From Paenibacillus whitsoniae (GTDB lineage: Bacteria; Bacillota; Bacilli; Paenibacillales; NBRC-103111), in NCBI RefSeq assembly GCF_003955665.1, contig NZ_RXHU01000028.1, forward strand, positions 1-43,823: a stretch of 43,823 nucleotides of DNA, given 5' to 3'. Positions 14,592 to 21,850 of the stretch are shown piece by piece. The notes beneath the pieces are model-generated. The model was not told where the DNA came from. It saw only the letters and a program-made list of their open reading frames with translations, and ran no database searches. How positions within the stretch are numbered: position 1 is the stretch's first letter; every line of letters begins with the position of its first letter. The position numbers were made by a program, and so were the translations under genes.

Positions 14592-15488
14592 ATCGTTGAA
14601 GAAAAAATCGACAAAACCAAACGCCTCTCCGTCTACCTGCCGGAGAAGACAAAAGCCGAGCTGGAGCGCATGGCCGATGAGACCGGCCTCTCCATGACGC
14701 AGCTTATCGTGATGGCGACGCAGGGATTGCTCGCCAACTACGACGCGCAGGGCGGCGGCATCTTCGCCGACCTGCTGGCTTCCCGGCACCGGCTGCTCGC
14801 CGAGGCCCAAGAGAAGCAAACGCAGGAGCAGCAGGCGAAGCTGAGCATGCAAGCGTACTACGGCGCGCGCGCAGCCGAATACGAGCGCATCTATCACCGC
14901 GATGACGCGGGGTATCAGCGGGAGCTGGCGCTCATCGCGGACGTCATCCGTGCGCTGGCCAAGGGCAAGCGCGTGCTGGAAATCGCCTGCGGCACAGGCT
15001 ACTGGTCGCAGATCGCCGCTGAGACGGCGGCTGCGCTGACTGGCCTTGATGTTCGGCCCGAGGTGCTCGACATCGCCCGCGCCAAGCCGTGGCCGCACGG
15101 CGCGCCGACGTTCACCCTCGGCGACGCTTACGACCTTGCGGCCGTTCCCGGCAGCTTCGACTTCGGCCTCGCGAACTTCTGGTTCTCGCATATTCCGCGG
15201 AACCGGATCGACAGCTTTCTCCAAGGGCTGCATCAGCGGCTTGGCTCAGGGGCGCAAATCATAATGGCCGACAACGTGTACGTGCCGGGCAGGGGAGGGG
15301 AGCTGATCACCCGTCCGGACAGCGAGGACACGTACAAACGGCGCGAGCTCGCCGACGGTTCCGTCCACGAAGTGCTCAAAAATTACTTCGCCTACGAGGA
15401 GCTCGCTGACATTTTCAAGCCGGTATCCGAGGATTTGCAAATTTTTGTAGGCAGCAGCATCTGGTACGTCAGCTATACCGTCAAATAA
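14592..15488 (+). CDS. Ribbon-helix-helix domain fused to a class I SAM methyltransferase
   Basis: The good ribosome binding site AGAGGTGA (14578-14585) points to codon 14592, which is ATC, not ATG, GTG or TTG. The next in-frame ATG (14670) would remove the first strand of the DNA-binding domain. From 14592 (298 residues), residues about 9-50 (KRLSVYLPEKTKAELERMAD, then TGLSMTQLIVMA) form an RHH fold. A linker follows, and then a methyltransferase with motif I VLEIACGTGYWS near residue 128 and FDFGLANFWFSHIP further on. The methyltransferase part alone is a common 200-220-residue Bacillales protein; the fused RHH is unusual. Either translation starts at ATC, or an ATG has mutated, or this is a sequence error. 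It forms an operon with the YdeI-type gene 15 bp downstream. Confidence 0.7.
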   Translation: MVEEKIDKTKRLSVYLPEKTKAELERMADETGLSMTQLIVMATQGLLANYDAQGGGIFADLLASRHRLLAEAQEKQTQEQQAKLSMQAYYGARAAEYERIYHRDDAGYQRELALIADVIRALAKGKRVLEIACGTGYWSQIAAETAAALTGLDVRPEVLDIARAKPWPHGAPTFTLGDAYDLAAVPGSFDFGLANFWFSHIPRNRIDSFLQGLHQRLGSGAQIIMADNVYVPGRGGELITRPDSEDTYKRRELADGSVHEVLKNYFAYEELADIFKPVSEDLQIFVGSSIWYVSYTVK

Positions 15489-15503
15489 AGGAGACACGCC
15501 CCC

Positions 15504-15950
15504 ATGAGCGTTACGTTCCACACAACCGTCAAACAAGCCGAGAACAAGAAGGCGACAGGCATCGCCATCCCTGAGGACGCCATGCAGACGCTGGGCGCAG
15601 GCAAAAAGCCGGCCGTCACCGCAACCCTGAACGGGTACGCGTACCGGACTACCGTCGCCGTTATGGGCGGCGAGTATCTCATCCCGCTTAGCGAGGCGCA
15701 TCGCAAAGCGGCAGGCCTGCAGGCGGGCGACCCCGTCGCGGTCACCCTCGAGCTCGACACGGCCCCTCGCACAGTCGAGGTGCCGGCTGACCTGCTTGCG
15801 GCGCTCGCCGCGCAAGCCGGCGCGACCGAGCGTTTCGAGGCGCTGTACCCGTCGAAACGCAAAGAATGTGTGCGCCAGGTCGAGGATGCGAAGACCGAAG
15901 CGACCCGCCTGAAGCGGATCGCCGCCGTGCTGGCGCAGGTGAGCGAGTAA
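15504..15950 (+). CDS. YdeI/OmpD-associated (DUF1905-type) family protein
   Basis: The 148-residue product contains a DUF1905-like beta domain (GIAIPEDAMQTLGAGKKPAV, then VAVMGGEYLIPLSEAHRKAA and LQAGDPVAVTLELDTAPRTV). The C-terminal helical part (FEALYPSKRKECVRQVEDAK, then EATRLKRIAAVLAQ) is typical of the bacteriocin-protection YdeI/OmpD-associated family. These proteins are small and cytoplasmic; their biochemical role is not established. AAGGAG lies 11 nt before the ATG, and the gene follows the RHH-methyltransferase by 15 bp, so they share a transcript that ends at 16054-16102. Confidence 0.8.
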   Translation: MSVTFHTTVKQAENKKATGIAIPEDAMQTLGAGKKPAVTATLNGYAYRTTVAVMGGEYLIPLSEAHRKAAGLQAGDPVAVTLELDTAPRTVEVPADLLAALAAQAGATERFEALYPSKRKECVRQVEDAKTEATRLKRIAAVLAQVSE

Positions 15951-16053
15951 CCTCGCCCACCTGCACGGCCGTGGCGCGAGGGCTGACGCCACATCGCGCC
16001 GAGCCGCGCGCTTGCGTACCAGCAGCTCGCCGTGCGAGCACGCACCCGCGTAC

Positions 16054-16102
16054 AAAAAGCCCGGAAGCCGCAATCGCTAAGCGAGCGGCTCCCGGGCTTT
16101 TT
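16054..16102 (+). terminator. Rho-independent terminator
   Basis: AAAAAGCCCGG-AGCCGC pairs with GCGGCT-CCGGGCTTTTT around a 16-nt loop, about 100 bp after the YdeI-type gene. Confidence 0.88.
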
Positions 16103-16183
16103 ATCATGGGGGGCGATCCGTAAAAGCCCCCGCCCCTGAGAGCCTGCGGAAGCCGCTTTAACTATGCCGCGGTTCATCGCTAA

Positions 16184-16377
16184 GCTGAACTGGAATAGCT
16201 CCAGTTCATATCAGGCAAAACCACAGAAATCGGCACATGAAATGGAATTTCTCCTGTTCATAACGCTTATTTTGCATGATATAAGCTTATTTTGAAAAAT
16301 AAACTGGAGGTTTTCCAGTTCATCATGGGTCTAGGGCAGTATTCGCCCAAATGAGCAGGAACTTTTCCAGTTGAGTG
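16184..16377. repeat. Four-arm intergenic element E3
   Basis: Direct arms lie at 16184 (GCTGAACTGGAATAGCTCCA) and 16235 (ACATGAAATGGAATTTCTCC). Inverted arms at 16297-16325 and 16351-16377, read on the minus strand, give ATGAACTGGAAAACCTCCAG and CTCAACTGGAAAAGTTCCTG. Spacing is 51 and about 53 nt and total length is 194 bp. Each arm is itself a near-palindrome (CTGGA/TCCAG), unlike E1, E2 and E4. It lies between the terminator of the YdeI-type gene and the 3' end of the flavoprotein gene. Confidence 0.78.
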
Positions 16378-16505
16378 AAAGGCGTAGGCGAAATAGGCTG
16401 TTCGCAAATGCTCGCAGGCCAATGTCGTCGCTGACTGCACGTCCTGTAGAGATAGCGCCTGCCTCACGATCAATGTGCCATCCCGCGCATATCCCCGCCG
16501 CGCCG

Positions 16506-17114
16506 TTACTCCTCGAGCGCCACTCCATTCATCTTCACATGCGCCTTGAACATACGCATACTATCAGGCTGCTCCGCGGCCGGAACCCAGCTCGCCGTGT
16601 CCCAGACCCCGGCGAATTTCAACGCGCGCGGGCAGTGGATGAAGCATTCGCGCACCTCGACGCCGACGGCGGCGACGGGCTGCTTGTCGTCAAGCTTCAG
16701 CCCCTCCAACAGCTCCGGGTCCTTCGTAATCCAGGCGCGGCCGTTCACGCGCAGCACGCTGTCGTAGCCGGGGATGACGAACAGGAGGCCGACCTCCGGA
16801 TTCGTCAGTAGGTTCTGCATCGAGTCGATGCGGCGGTTGCCGAGACGCTCGGGGTACACCAAGCGGCGCTCGTCGAGCACACGCACGAAGCCGGGGGCGT
16901 CGCCGCGGGGCGAGACGTCGCACAGCCCTTCACGATTCGCCGTCGATAAGAAAAAGAGCGGCGACTTCGCAATAAACGCACGCGCATGCTCATCGATGCA
17001 GGCAATCACTTTATTTTGAACGGCGGGGTGCGGTTCTCCAATGTCCGAGCGTAGTTCGTCCAAGGTACGGACGATACCGGGAAAAGGCGCATCCGCAATA
17101 GTCGGATTCGTCAT
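16506..17114 (-). CDS. PPOX-type (pyridoxamine 5'-phosphate oxidase family) flavoprotein
   Basis: ATG 17114 is chosen because AGGAGAG lies 8 nt upstream; the frame extends further without a ribosome binding site. The 202-residue protein has the split-barrel FMN-binding pattern: FFLSTANREGLCDVSPRGDA, VYPERLGNRRIDSMQNLLTN, VGLLFVIPG and a C-terminal FIHCPRALKFAGVWD. These features match the MSMEG_1061-type PPOX subfamily, FMN- or F420-dependent oxidoreductases of unknown substrate; Bacillales usually use FMN. It is a lone gene, with E3 beyond its 3' end and another terminator upstream at 17206-17252. Confidence 0.82.
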   Translation of the reverse strand: MTNPTIADAPFPGIVRTLDELRSDIGEPHPAVQNKVIACIDEHARAFIAKSPLFFLSTANREGLCDVSPRGDAPGFVRVLDERRLVYPERLGNRRIDSMQNLLTNPEVGLLFVIPGYDSVLRVNGRAWITKDPELLEGLKLDDKQPVAAVGVEVRECFIHCPRALKFAGVWDTASWVPAAEQPDSMRMFKAHVKMNGVALEE

Positions 17115-17205
17115 GCTTAATCTCTCCTTAAGCCACAGCCGGCAGGCGGGCATGGCTTCCGTTTTATTCACTGTAGTATACGCCCAGCAAGGGGCAAGCA
17201 TGAAT

Positions 17206-17252
17206 AAAAGCCCTGAACGCCGCTCTGACGAGCCAGCGATTCCGGGCTTTTT
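17206..17252 (-). terminator. Terminator of the NlpC/P60 gene
   Basis: AAAAGCCCtGAA pairs with TTCcGGGCTTTT over a 24-nt loop, starting 19 bp after the NlpC/P60 stop codon. A and T runs on both sides allow bidirectional use. Confidence 0.8.
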
Positions 17253-17270
17253 TCATTGATGCGAGAAGCA

Positions 17271-17744
17271 TTACTTGGATTCAGCAGTCAGTTGGTTGTA
17301 GATATCGTCCCAGAGCACACGTCTGGCCGATACGTACCGCTTCGCGTAGTAGGATTCGCTCAGTTTATTTTTAACAACACCAATGTTGGTTGCGGAGTGA
17401 ACGAATTCACCGTTCCCAACGTACATGCCTACGTGGGAAATTCCACTTCCGTCTGTGTTGAAAAATACCAGGTCGCCCTTACGAAGATCACTTTTGTCAA
17501 TCCAGTAGCCTTCACTGTTTTGAGATTTGGAGCTGTGCGGCAGGTCGATGCCGAATTCATTAAACAGATACATCGTGAATCCGGAGCAGTCAAACCCTTT
17601 CTCGGTTGTGCCGGCCCATTTGTAAGGCGTGCCCAACAGATCGTTTACCGCGCTGTCCATGGTAGAGGAAGAAGCGAAAACGCTTCCAGCGCCAATGCTC
17701 AAAGACAAAACAAGGCTAAATACAAGTGCTACAACTTTCTTCAA
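17271..17744 (-). CDS. Secreted NlpC/P60 peptidoglycan endopeptidase
   Basis: The start is TTG 17744, with AAGGAGA 7 nt upstream. The 157-residue protein has a signal peptide (KKVVALVFSLVLSLSIGAGS, cut near ASS at 25-27) and then a single NlpC/P60 domain. The catalytic triad is visible: Cys53 in FDCSGFTMYLF, His104 in ISHVGMYVG and His116 in EFVHSA. It should cut the gamma-D-Glu to diaminopimelate bond in wall peptides outside the cell. No wall-binding SH3 or LysM domain is present, so it is a minimal hydrolase. A c-di-AMP riboswitch lies directly upstream, which ties its expression to turgor and wall status. Confidence 0.9.
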   Translation of the reverse strand: MKKVVALVFSLVLSLSIGAGSVFASSSTMDSAVNDLLGTPYKWAGTTEKGFDCSGFTMYLFNEFGIDLPHSSKSQNSEGYWIDKSDLRKGDLVFFNTDGSGISHVGMYVGNGEFVHSATNIGVVKNKLSESYYAKRYVSARRVLWDDIYNQLTAESK

Positions 17745-17759
17745 CTGCTTGTCTCCTTC

Positions 17760-17885
17760 CGGTGCCTACGAGGTTAGCTGGAGGGTTCGGTTGAAGGTTC
17801 CCTATGATCCCTGTCTGGCAAGATCAATTCACCCGGAGTGGTTCCCCCGTTTCCCCAAAATCAGGGAATTCGGCATGCAATATTT
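17760..17885 (-). promoter_or_regulatory. c-di-AMP riboswitch (ydaO/yuaA type)
   Basis: On the minus strand the conserved ydaO blocks appear in order: TGCCGAATTCCCTG, GGGGAA, GGGGGAACCACTCC, GGGTGAATTG, AGGGAACCTTCAACCGAACC and AGCTAACCTCGTAGGCA. TGCC and GGCA close a short P1. This class binds cyclic di-AMP and is known to control wall hydrolases, usually turning them off when the ligand is present. The aptamer ends only a few bases before AAGGAGA, leaving no room for a separate terminator, so control may act on translation or on a terminator formed within the aptamer. Confidence 0.92.
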
Positions 17886-17991
17886 GGTTTTTTGTTGCTA
17901 GCTCTTGATATTCGTCAAAAAGATCTAAAATCCTCCTCGCCGGTGCACATAAAGTCAAAAATATGCGGAAAATTTTAAGAAATAAACGCAA

Positions 17992-18013
17992 AAAATCCCC
18001 TTTAGCAAGGGGA
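17992..18013 (-). terminator. Terminator of the membrane-protein/peptidase operon
   Basis: On the minus strand CCCCTTGCTAAAGGGG is followed by ATTTTTTG, about 50 bp after the stop codon at 18064. It separates this operon from the riboswitch and NlpC/P60 gene. Confidence 0.8.
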
Positions 18014-18063
18014 AATGTTGTAATTTTATGTAAAAGACGAACAATTACACCGAATGTTGGGTT

Positions 18064-18882
18064 TCAATCGGAAATTTTGGCGGATAACAGCTGATATTGC
18101 GAAGCGATGGACCACATTTGGATAAAAATCTGAAAGATCGGGACAAGTTGATAAAGGATAAGTGCCGCTAGTCCTGCCCAGATATAGGTGGAGAGGACGG
18201 TAGCCCCTGCCAAAAGTCCTGAAAACAGAAGGAGTATGAGCGCTAGCCCCAGAATCGGGAGCAGATACCGGAAGTATGAGATGATCGTCGACAGGATGCC
18301 GAGCTTGGCCGCAATGGCAAACTGCACATGCATGAAGAGCAGTTGAAGCACGAAGCCGTAGGCGAGCATGCCCAGCAGCCAAGGCAGGAGATCGAGCGCG
18401 AGCTGCTCGTAGGAGGTGCTGCGCCCCAGTATACGGCCGGCGTGCGGGATCAGCCAGATCAGAGGTGCCAGCGTCACAACGATTCGAAGCAGATAGACCA
18501 AGAGGAATGGCAGCATGAGCTCTTTGATTCCGCGGACAAAGCGGTAGCCTGCATTCTGATCCGGGTGAGTAAGCGAGTAGTAGACACCGCTGTTCAGCAG
18601 AGGCGTCATGAGCATCCGTAATCCGAGGAGGCCCGCCAGCCACCATAAATAGCTGTGACTCAGATCCGTTTTCATCAGCTGAAATTGACTTTCCGCGAGC
18701 CAGAGCTGCAGCATCTGCTTGGGCTGTTCGCCGCCCGGAAACCGGTGCATCAGCGGGACGAGAATTCCTTGAATCAGCTTATACAACAGCATGCTCCAGC
18801 CCATCTGATAGAGGAATAAGGTGATGGTGGCAAAGGGCTGCCGCCATGCAGCCCCTAAGCCGAGTTTGAGATAGGTAGTCAA
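18064..18882 (-). CDS. Polytopic membrane protein
   Basis: The start is TTG 18882 with AAAGGAGGA 7 nt upstream; the open frame continues through the preceding gene in another register and should not be used. The 272-residue product has about six hydrophobic segments, among them TITLFLYQMGWSMLLYKLI, LVYLLRIVVTLAPLIWLIP, LLPWLLGMLAYGFVLQLLF, LLPILGLALILLLFSGLLAG and WAGLAALILYQLVPIFQIFI. No transporter or enzyme motif is recognised. It begins 37 bp after the stop of the M1-type metallopeptidase gene, so it is cotranscribed and may assist or localise that surface peptidase. Confidence 0.75.
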   Translation of the reverse strand: MTTYLKLGLGAAWRQPFATITLFLYQMGWSMLLYKLIQGILVPLMHRFPGGEQPKQMLQLWLAESQFQLMKTDLSHSYLWWLAGLLGLRMLMTPLLNSGVYYSLTHPDQNAGYRFVRGIKELMLPFLLVYLLRIVVTLAPLIWLIPHAGRILGRSTSYEQLALDLLPWLLGMLAYGFVLQLLFMHVQFAIAAKLGILSTIISYFRYLLPILGLALILLLFSGLLAGATVLSTYIWAGLAALILYQLVPIFQIFIQMWSIASQYQLLSAKISD

Positions 18883-18919
18883 ACGCGGATCCTCCTTTGC
18901 GAAATGGTACTTGAGCGAG

Positions 18920-20920
18920 TTACCAGGCGACCCAGCCGAAAATCGTTTGCAGCAGCTGCGCGATGCCGAGATTCCAGCGAATTTGCCATGTCTGATTGAC
19001 TTCCGTCTGGTAGAAGTTATTGATGTGCTTGTTTTCGAGGATGAGGGAATACGCCGGATCGATGCGCACCCAATCGACAGGAGCGGTGTGCGTGAGCTTG
19101 AACTCGATACTGTTTTCTTTGCCGTCCCATGTTTTATCCACAGAGGTTCCATCAGCAAAATGGAAGTGAATCGGGACCGTCGGCGAATTGCCGCCTCGTT
19201 TGGCGATCTCCACGGTGCTTTCGTACGACCCCGCGCCCTGCGCTTTCACGCGCACGCTTTCCACGGAATAATCCATCATCATGCTGCCGTACACATATTG
19301 GTTAAAAAAGTCTTCCCAACTCGTTTTCGTCACTTCTTCAACGACGGCTTGAAAATCTTTCGTGGATGGGTGCTTGAACTCCCAACGCTGGAAGTACGTT
19401 TTCATAATGCGGTCCATCGTTTTCGTGCCGACCTGCTGCTCAATCGCTTTCAGCACGAGCTTGCCGCGCGTGTAGACGTTTTCGGCATACTGATCGTGGC
19501 CTGGATAACTCCAGGCATTTTGCTGGAGAGACCCCGGCGCTGTGACGTAGCTGGATTCCACCGGCAGGTTCGGCTTCTCGCCAAAATCCATCTCCATGAC
19601 CTTATCCTCGGCATAGGAAGTGAAGCCTTCATCGAGCCAAGCTTCTTCAAATTCATTCGTCGCGACGAGCCCGTAGAAGAATTGGTGACCGATTTCATGC
19701 ACGACGACGCGTTCAAGCTCCAAGTCGGGATCCTTGTCACTGGCCCCCCAGGCCGTGACGAGCGTCGGATATTCCATGCCGCCCGCCCCGTTGCCTCCGG
19801 GAGGCGGCACCACGATAGACAGCGTTGAATACGGATACGTTCCGTACCACTGGCTGTAGCGGGCGAGCGCTTTTTTGGCGGCGTACAGGTAGCGGTCTTT
19901 CAGATTTTGATGGTTGGGGTCGAGGTACAGCTTGATTTTGACCCCCGGCACCTGCGGCGCGGAGAACGGCTCTTCGACATAGACGAAATGCGGCGAAGCC
20001 GACCAGGCAAAATCATGCACATCCTCGGCGTAGAACTGGTACGTTTTGAGTCCTTTGTCCGTCACCGGCGGCTTCACCGGGAATCCGGTCGCGGCGACGA
20101 TGTAGGAGGCCGGCACCTGAATTTTGACGTCGTACAGTCCAAAATCAGCGTAGAACTCCGAGTTGCCGTGGTATTGGTGCAGGTTCCAGCCTGGCTCCGC
20201 GCGGCCTCGCGTGCCTTTGCGCTCGTAGGCGGCGACCTTCGGGAACCACTGGCCCGCCATGACGAAATCGCCGACGTAGCCCATGCGGGCGAAGGCCGCC
20301 GGCATGTTGACCAGAAATTCCGTGCGGATCGTCACTTTCTCCCCAGCGCCTACGGGTTTGGGCAGCGGAATCTTGACCAGCGTATGGTCGTCCTTATTGC
20401 CGTCGTCCGGCTGTACGAACGTCATGCGCTTGCTCAGGTCTTCGCCGTCCTCGGACTTCACGGAAAGGAGCTCCATGCTGCCGCTGGTGCCTTCCTTGGC
20501 TTCATCGCTGCGCAGCTTGCCGCCGGATTCGCGCATGAAGGTTGTATTCTTTGAGGCAAAAGCGTTCGGATACAAGTGAAGGTAAAGCTCTTGCACAGGG
20601 ACGGTGCCCGGATTTTCCCAGGTGAGCGCTTGCTGGCCGCTGAGCTGCTGCGTTTCGGGCGTGTAGGCCACACTCATGTGATACTCCGCAATCCGATAGC
20701 TGAGCGGTGCGGAAGCTTGCTCATTGGCCGGAACCGGGGCGCTGGGCTGCGGCATGTCCGGCTTTTTGGCGGAGGGCTCCTCTTGAAGAGCGACTGGAAT
20801 CGTTCCTTGCGGTGCTGGTGCGGAAGAAGGGAGCAAGGCATGGGACAGCAGTACGGCGCCTGCGGCAAACAGCATCACGGCGAACCACTGTACCTTACGG
20901 CTTTTGAAATGGACATTCAA
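18920..20920 (-). CDS. Membrane-anchored M1-family metallopeptidase
   Basis: The start is TTG 20920, 8 nt after GGGGTGA. The 666-residue protein has an N-terminal anchor (QWFAVMLFAAGAVLLSHALL, residues 11-30), a Pro/Ala linker, and an N-terminal beta domain. The gluzincin active site follows: H408-E409-x-x-H412 in VVHEIGHQFFYG with the third zinc ligand E431 in WLDEGF. GGMEYP at 380-385 corresponds to the GxMEN exopeptidase motif of M1 aminopeptidases. The C-terminal part (about 560-640) is beta-rich. It should act outside the membrane; the substrate is unknown. A membrane-protein gene follows in the same operon. Confidence 0.85.
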   Translation of the reverse strand: MNVHFKSRKVQWFAVMLFAAGAVLLSHALLPSSAPAPQGTIPVALQEEPSAKKPDMPQPSAPVPANEQASAPLSYRIAEYHMSVAYTPETQQLSGQQALTWENPGTVPVQELYLHLYPNAFASKNTTFMRESGGKLRSDEAKEGTSGSMELLSVKSEDGEDLSKRMTFVQPDDGNKDDHTLVKIPLPKPVGAGEKVTIRTEFLVNMPAAFARMGYVGDFVMAGQWFPKVAAYERKGTRGRAEPGWNLHQYHGNSEFYADFGLYDVKIQVPASYIVAATGFPVKPPVTDKGLKTYQFYAEDVHDFAWSASPHFVYVEEPFSAPQVPGVKIKLYLDPNHQNLKDRYLYAAKKALARYSQWYGTYPYSTLSIVVPPPGGNGAGGMEYPTLVTAWGASDKDPDLELERVVVHEIGHQFFYGLVATNEFEEAWLDEGFTSYAEDKVMEMDFGEKPNLPVESSYVTAPGSLQQNAWSYPGHDQYAENVYTRGKLVLKAIEQQVGTKTMDRIMKTYFQRWEFKHPSTKDFQAVVEEVTKTSWEDFFNQYVYGSMMMDYSVESVRVKAQGAGSYESTVEIAKRGGNSPTVPIHFHFADGTSVDKTWDGKENSIEFKLTHTAPVDWVRIDPAYSLILENKHINNFYQTEVNQTWQIRWNLGIAQLLQTIFGWVAW

Positions 20921-21032
20921 TGATATTCACCCCGCCTAAACAAGCATCTACAGCATGTATATGTAGACAACCTTGGGAATATTTCTGCGGGCGCAAAGAA
21001 ATGTTAGAAATAGGAAAGAGGCCCGCCGCTAC

Positions 21033-21061
21033 TTGTTTGAACGGTGGACTTTCGATACAAT
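21033..21061 (+). promoter_or_regulatory. Probable sigma-A promoter of ywhD
   Basis: TTGTTT (21033-21038), a 17-nt spacer and TACAAT (21056-21061) precede the ywhD ribosome binding site by about 30 bp. Confidence 0.65.
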
Positions 21062-21107
21062 GAAAGCACAATAGTCTGATTTTACGATGAAGTGGAAGGT
21101 GTGCGGG

Positions 21108-21599
21108 ATGGAAGCGGATAATAAGAAGCTAGCTTTGAATATCGTTAGCTCCAAAGTGAATCACAAAGGATTTGGCGCAGGGGCGATTGACCTGAGCAAC
21201 GTCTCGGGCATCATTATCGACGGGGATGTCGCGTATTTGGATGAAGGTACGCTGCATGCCAAGAGCAAAATCGAGAAGGGCATCAAGTTCTCCACGAACA
21301 AGGACGATGTGCCGAATGGCCGTAAAGCGTGGATCGTATGGGTCGCCGTAGACCGTACGGAAGAGGGCGCCTACTATGCGGGGATGTCTGCGTGCGAGAT
21401 GCTAATTGATACGGAAGCGCGCAAAGGGTGGAAAATTCTCGCTGACCACGTGAACAAAATGGATGCGGCGATGAAGCGCAAATTCATCCTCGACGGACTG
21501 TCGGATGTAGAGCGTGAAGCGCTTCGGAAGCAGCTCATCGCACACAATGAAGAATGGTGGAACCGCTCTGCGCAGGACCTCAAAGACGCCTTAGCGTAG
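21108..21599 (+). CDS. ywhD: YwhD family protein
   Basis: ATG 21108 is chosen because GGAAGGTG lies about 9 nt upstream. The 163-residue product carries the family pattern FGAGAIDLSNVSGIIIDGD, TLHAKSKIEKGIKF, KAWIVWVAVDRTEEGAYYAG and a helical tail. YwhD is conserved in Bacillales and its biochemical role is not established. As in Bacillus subtilis it lies beside the penicillin-binding protein and spermidine synthase genes, here convergent with the former. Two hairpins separate it from pbpG. Confidence 0.88.
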   Translation: MEADNKKLALNIVSSKVNHKGFGAGAIDLSNVSGIIIDGDVAYLDEGTLHAKSKIEKGIKFSTNKDDVPNGRKAWIVWVAVDRTEEGAYYAGMSACEMLIDTEARKGWKILADHVNKMDAAMKRKFILDGLSDVEREALRKQLIAHNEEWWNRSAQDLKDALA

Positions 21600-21676
21600 G
21601 CATTGCAAGGTTTCATAGAGAATATGAACATTATGTGTCATCCATTGTTCCGCTAGAGTGAAGCGGGTATACTAGA

Positions 21677-21748
21677 GCCTAGTGTATGTTACCTCATATA
21701 CTAGGACAGCAAAAAGGCAGACTAAGACGCGCTTAGTTCTGCCTTTTT
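21677..21748. terminator. Double hairpin terminator between convergent genes
   Basis: A first hairpin (CCTAGTGTATG and CATATACTAGG, 21677-21704) is followed by AAAAAGGCAG-CTAAG paired with CTTAG-CTGCCTTTTT (21711-21748). The second has A and T tracts on both sides and can serve ywhD and pbpG. Confidence 0.82.
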
Positions 21749-21850
21749 GTGTTGTTATCCTAAGCCCGGCGAACCTCATTCGCCGTGGCTTTTCGTCGTG
21801 CGTTTAGAGACTGCGACGAAACAAAGTACCGCTAATTTCCCCGCAGCTCC

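Noticed and set aside
14670..15488. Starting the methyltransferase gene at ATG 14670
   Set aside because: It has no ribosome binding site and would cut the RHH domain; the good ribosome binding site points to 14592.
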